From: an uncultured Collinsella sp.
Lineage (GTDB): Bacteria; Actinomycetota; Coriobacteriia; Coriobacteriales; Coriobacteriaceae
NCBI GenBank assembly: GCA_900550595.1
Contig: URTB01000074.1
Coordinates: forward strand, 1-6,930
Length of the DNA: 6,930 bases
Direction of reading: 5' to 3'
The notes under the pieces are model-generated. The model worked only from the letters and a program-made list of their open reading frames with translations, was not told where the DNA came from and searched no databases. Positions 6,391-6,930 of the stretch are shown in pieces (position 1 is the first letter of the stretch; each line of letters begins with the position of its first letter). Position numbers and translations under genes: made by a program.

Positions 6391-6930
6391 TTAACGTACG
6401 ATGGTGGTGTCGGAAGTTAACGGAGCCTTTCCCAGCACCAGGATGTTCTCGGGCGTTCCGCGAAGTTCGGTGTTGGTGGGAACCACGTTGTTCTTGTCCA
6501 GAATGGCATTCTCGACGCGTGCGCCGCTCTTGATGATGCAGCTCTGGTTGATGATCGAGTTGGTCACCGAAGCGCCTTCCTCGACCACGACGCCGCGCGA
6601 CAGGATCGAGTTGCGCACGGTGCCCTTGATGATGCAGCCGGCCGAGATGATCGAGTTGCACGCGTGGCTGCCAGTCGCATAGCGCGAAGGCGGCACGTCG
6701 TGAGCCTTGGTCAGGATCGGGCGCTCGGGGTCAAAGAGCTGGTCGGCCACGGTCTGGTCGAGCAGGTCCATGCTGCGGCGATACAGCGACTTCTCGCTAA
6801 ACACGCCCACGACCTCGCCCTTGTACTCGTAGCTGCACACGTCGATGTTGCCAAAGTCGCCCTGGAGTGCCTCGAGCAGGTCCAGATAGTCGGCGGCCTG
6901 GTAGTGGTCGATAATCTCGAGCAGCGTCTC
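6391..6930 (-). CDS. glgD: Glucose-1-phosphate adenylyltransferase GlgD subunit, C-terminal 179 residues
   Basis: The frame enters from beyond base 6930 and ends at TAA (6393-6391). The visible part holds the end of the nucleotidyltransferase fold and the left-handed beta-helix domain, seen as imperfect hexapeptide repeats (NSIISAGCIIKG, NSILSRGVVVEEGA, NSIINQSCIIKSGA). LFDPERPILTKAHDVPPSRY and AILDKNNVV...LRGTPENILVLGK fit GlgD better than GlgC. GlgC makes ADP-glucose from ATP and glucose-1-phosphate; GlgD is a related subunit that pairs with GlgC and modulates it where both occur, as in many Firmicutes. GlgD alone is often weakly active or inactive. The catalytic N-terminal half is outside the window, so its activity cannot be judged. 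A GlgC gene is probably upstream. GlgC is the main alternative assignment. Confidence 0.85.
   Translation of the reverse strand, partial: ETLLEIIDHYQAADYLDLLEALQGDFGNIDVCSYEYKGEVVGVFSEKSLYRRSMDLLDQTVADQLFDPERPILTKAHDVPPSRYATGSHACNSIISAGCIIKGTVRNSILSRGVVVEEGASVTNSIINQSCIIKSGARVENAILDKNNVVPTNTELRGTPENILVLGKAPLTSDTTIVR

Overview
The window looks like chromosomal DNA from a GC-rich, gut-type member of the Coriobacteriia (Actinomycetota), with Collinsella or a close relative as the best guess. This rests on base composition, codon use, a GlgD-type adenylyltransferase subunit and a fused GH13-GH77 enzyme. It is inference from the sequence alone, without a database match. All four recognisable genes lie on the minus strand, so transcription runs from high to low coordinates.

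Layout in transcription order. (1) 6391-6930: the C-terminal part of GlgD, a subunit of glucose-1-phosphate adenylyltransferase that continues beyond the window. (2) 6301-6390: a short gap with a strong 12-bp hairpin lacking a U-tract, then the glgA ribosome binding site. (3) 3994-6300: glgA, a GT5 glycogen synthase with a normal catalytic part of about 490 residues plus a 278-residue tail rich in Ala, Lys, Thr, Pro and Glu that resembles the tail of histone H1. (4) 3565-3993: a 429-bp AT-richer gap with no convincing gene. It holds a GC-rich terminator-like hairpin, a perfect 14-bp inverted repeat with arms 104 bp apart, several TTTAC-containing repeats and a possible promoter for the next gene. 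(5) 268-3564: a 1098-residue fusion of a neopullulanase-type GH13 amylase with a GH77 4-alpha-glucanotransferase. (6) 180-267: a short gap with an intrinsic terminator. (7) 1-179: the N-terminal 59 residues of a small FmdB-type zinc-ribbon protein.

GlgD (with a GlgC partner presumably encoded upstream) would make or regulate ADP-glucose, and GlgA would polymerise it into alpha-1,4-glucan. The GH13-GH77 enzyme would trim, debranch and rearrange alpha-glucans. This is a glycogen storage and remodelling locus. The FmdB-type gene is separated by a terminator and is probably unrelated.

The most unusual items are the histone-like tail on glycogen synthase, the two-enzyme fusion, and the structured gap at 3565-3993. 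In that gap the hairpin has its better U-tract on the plus strand although no plus-strand gene is visible, so a small plus-strand RNA is possible.
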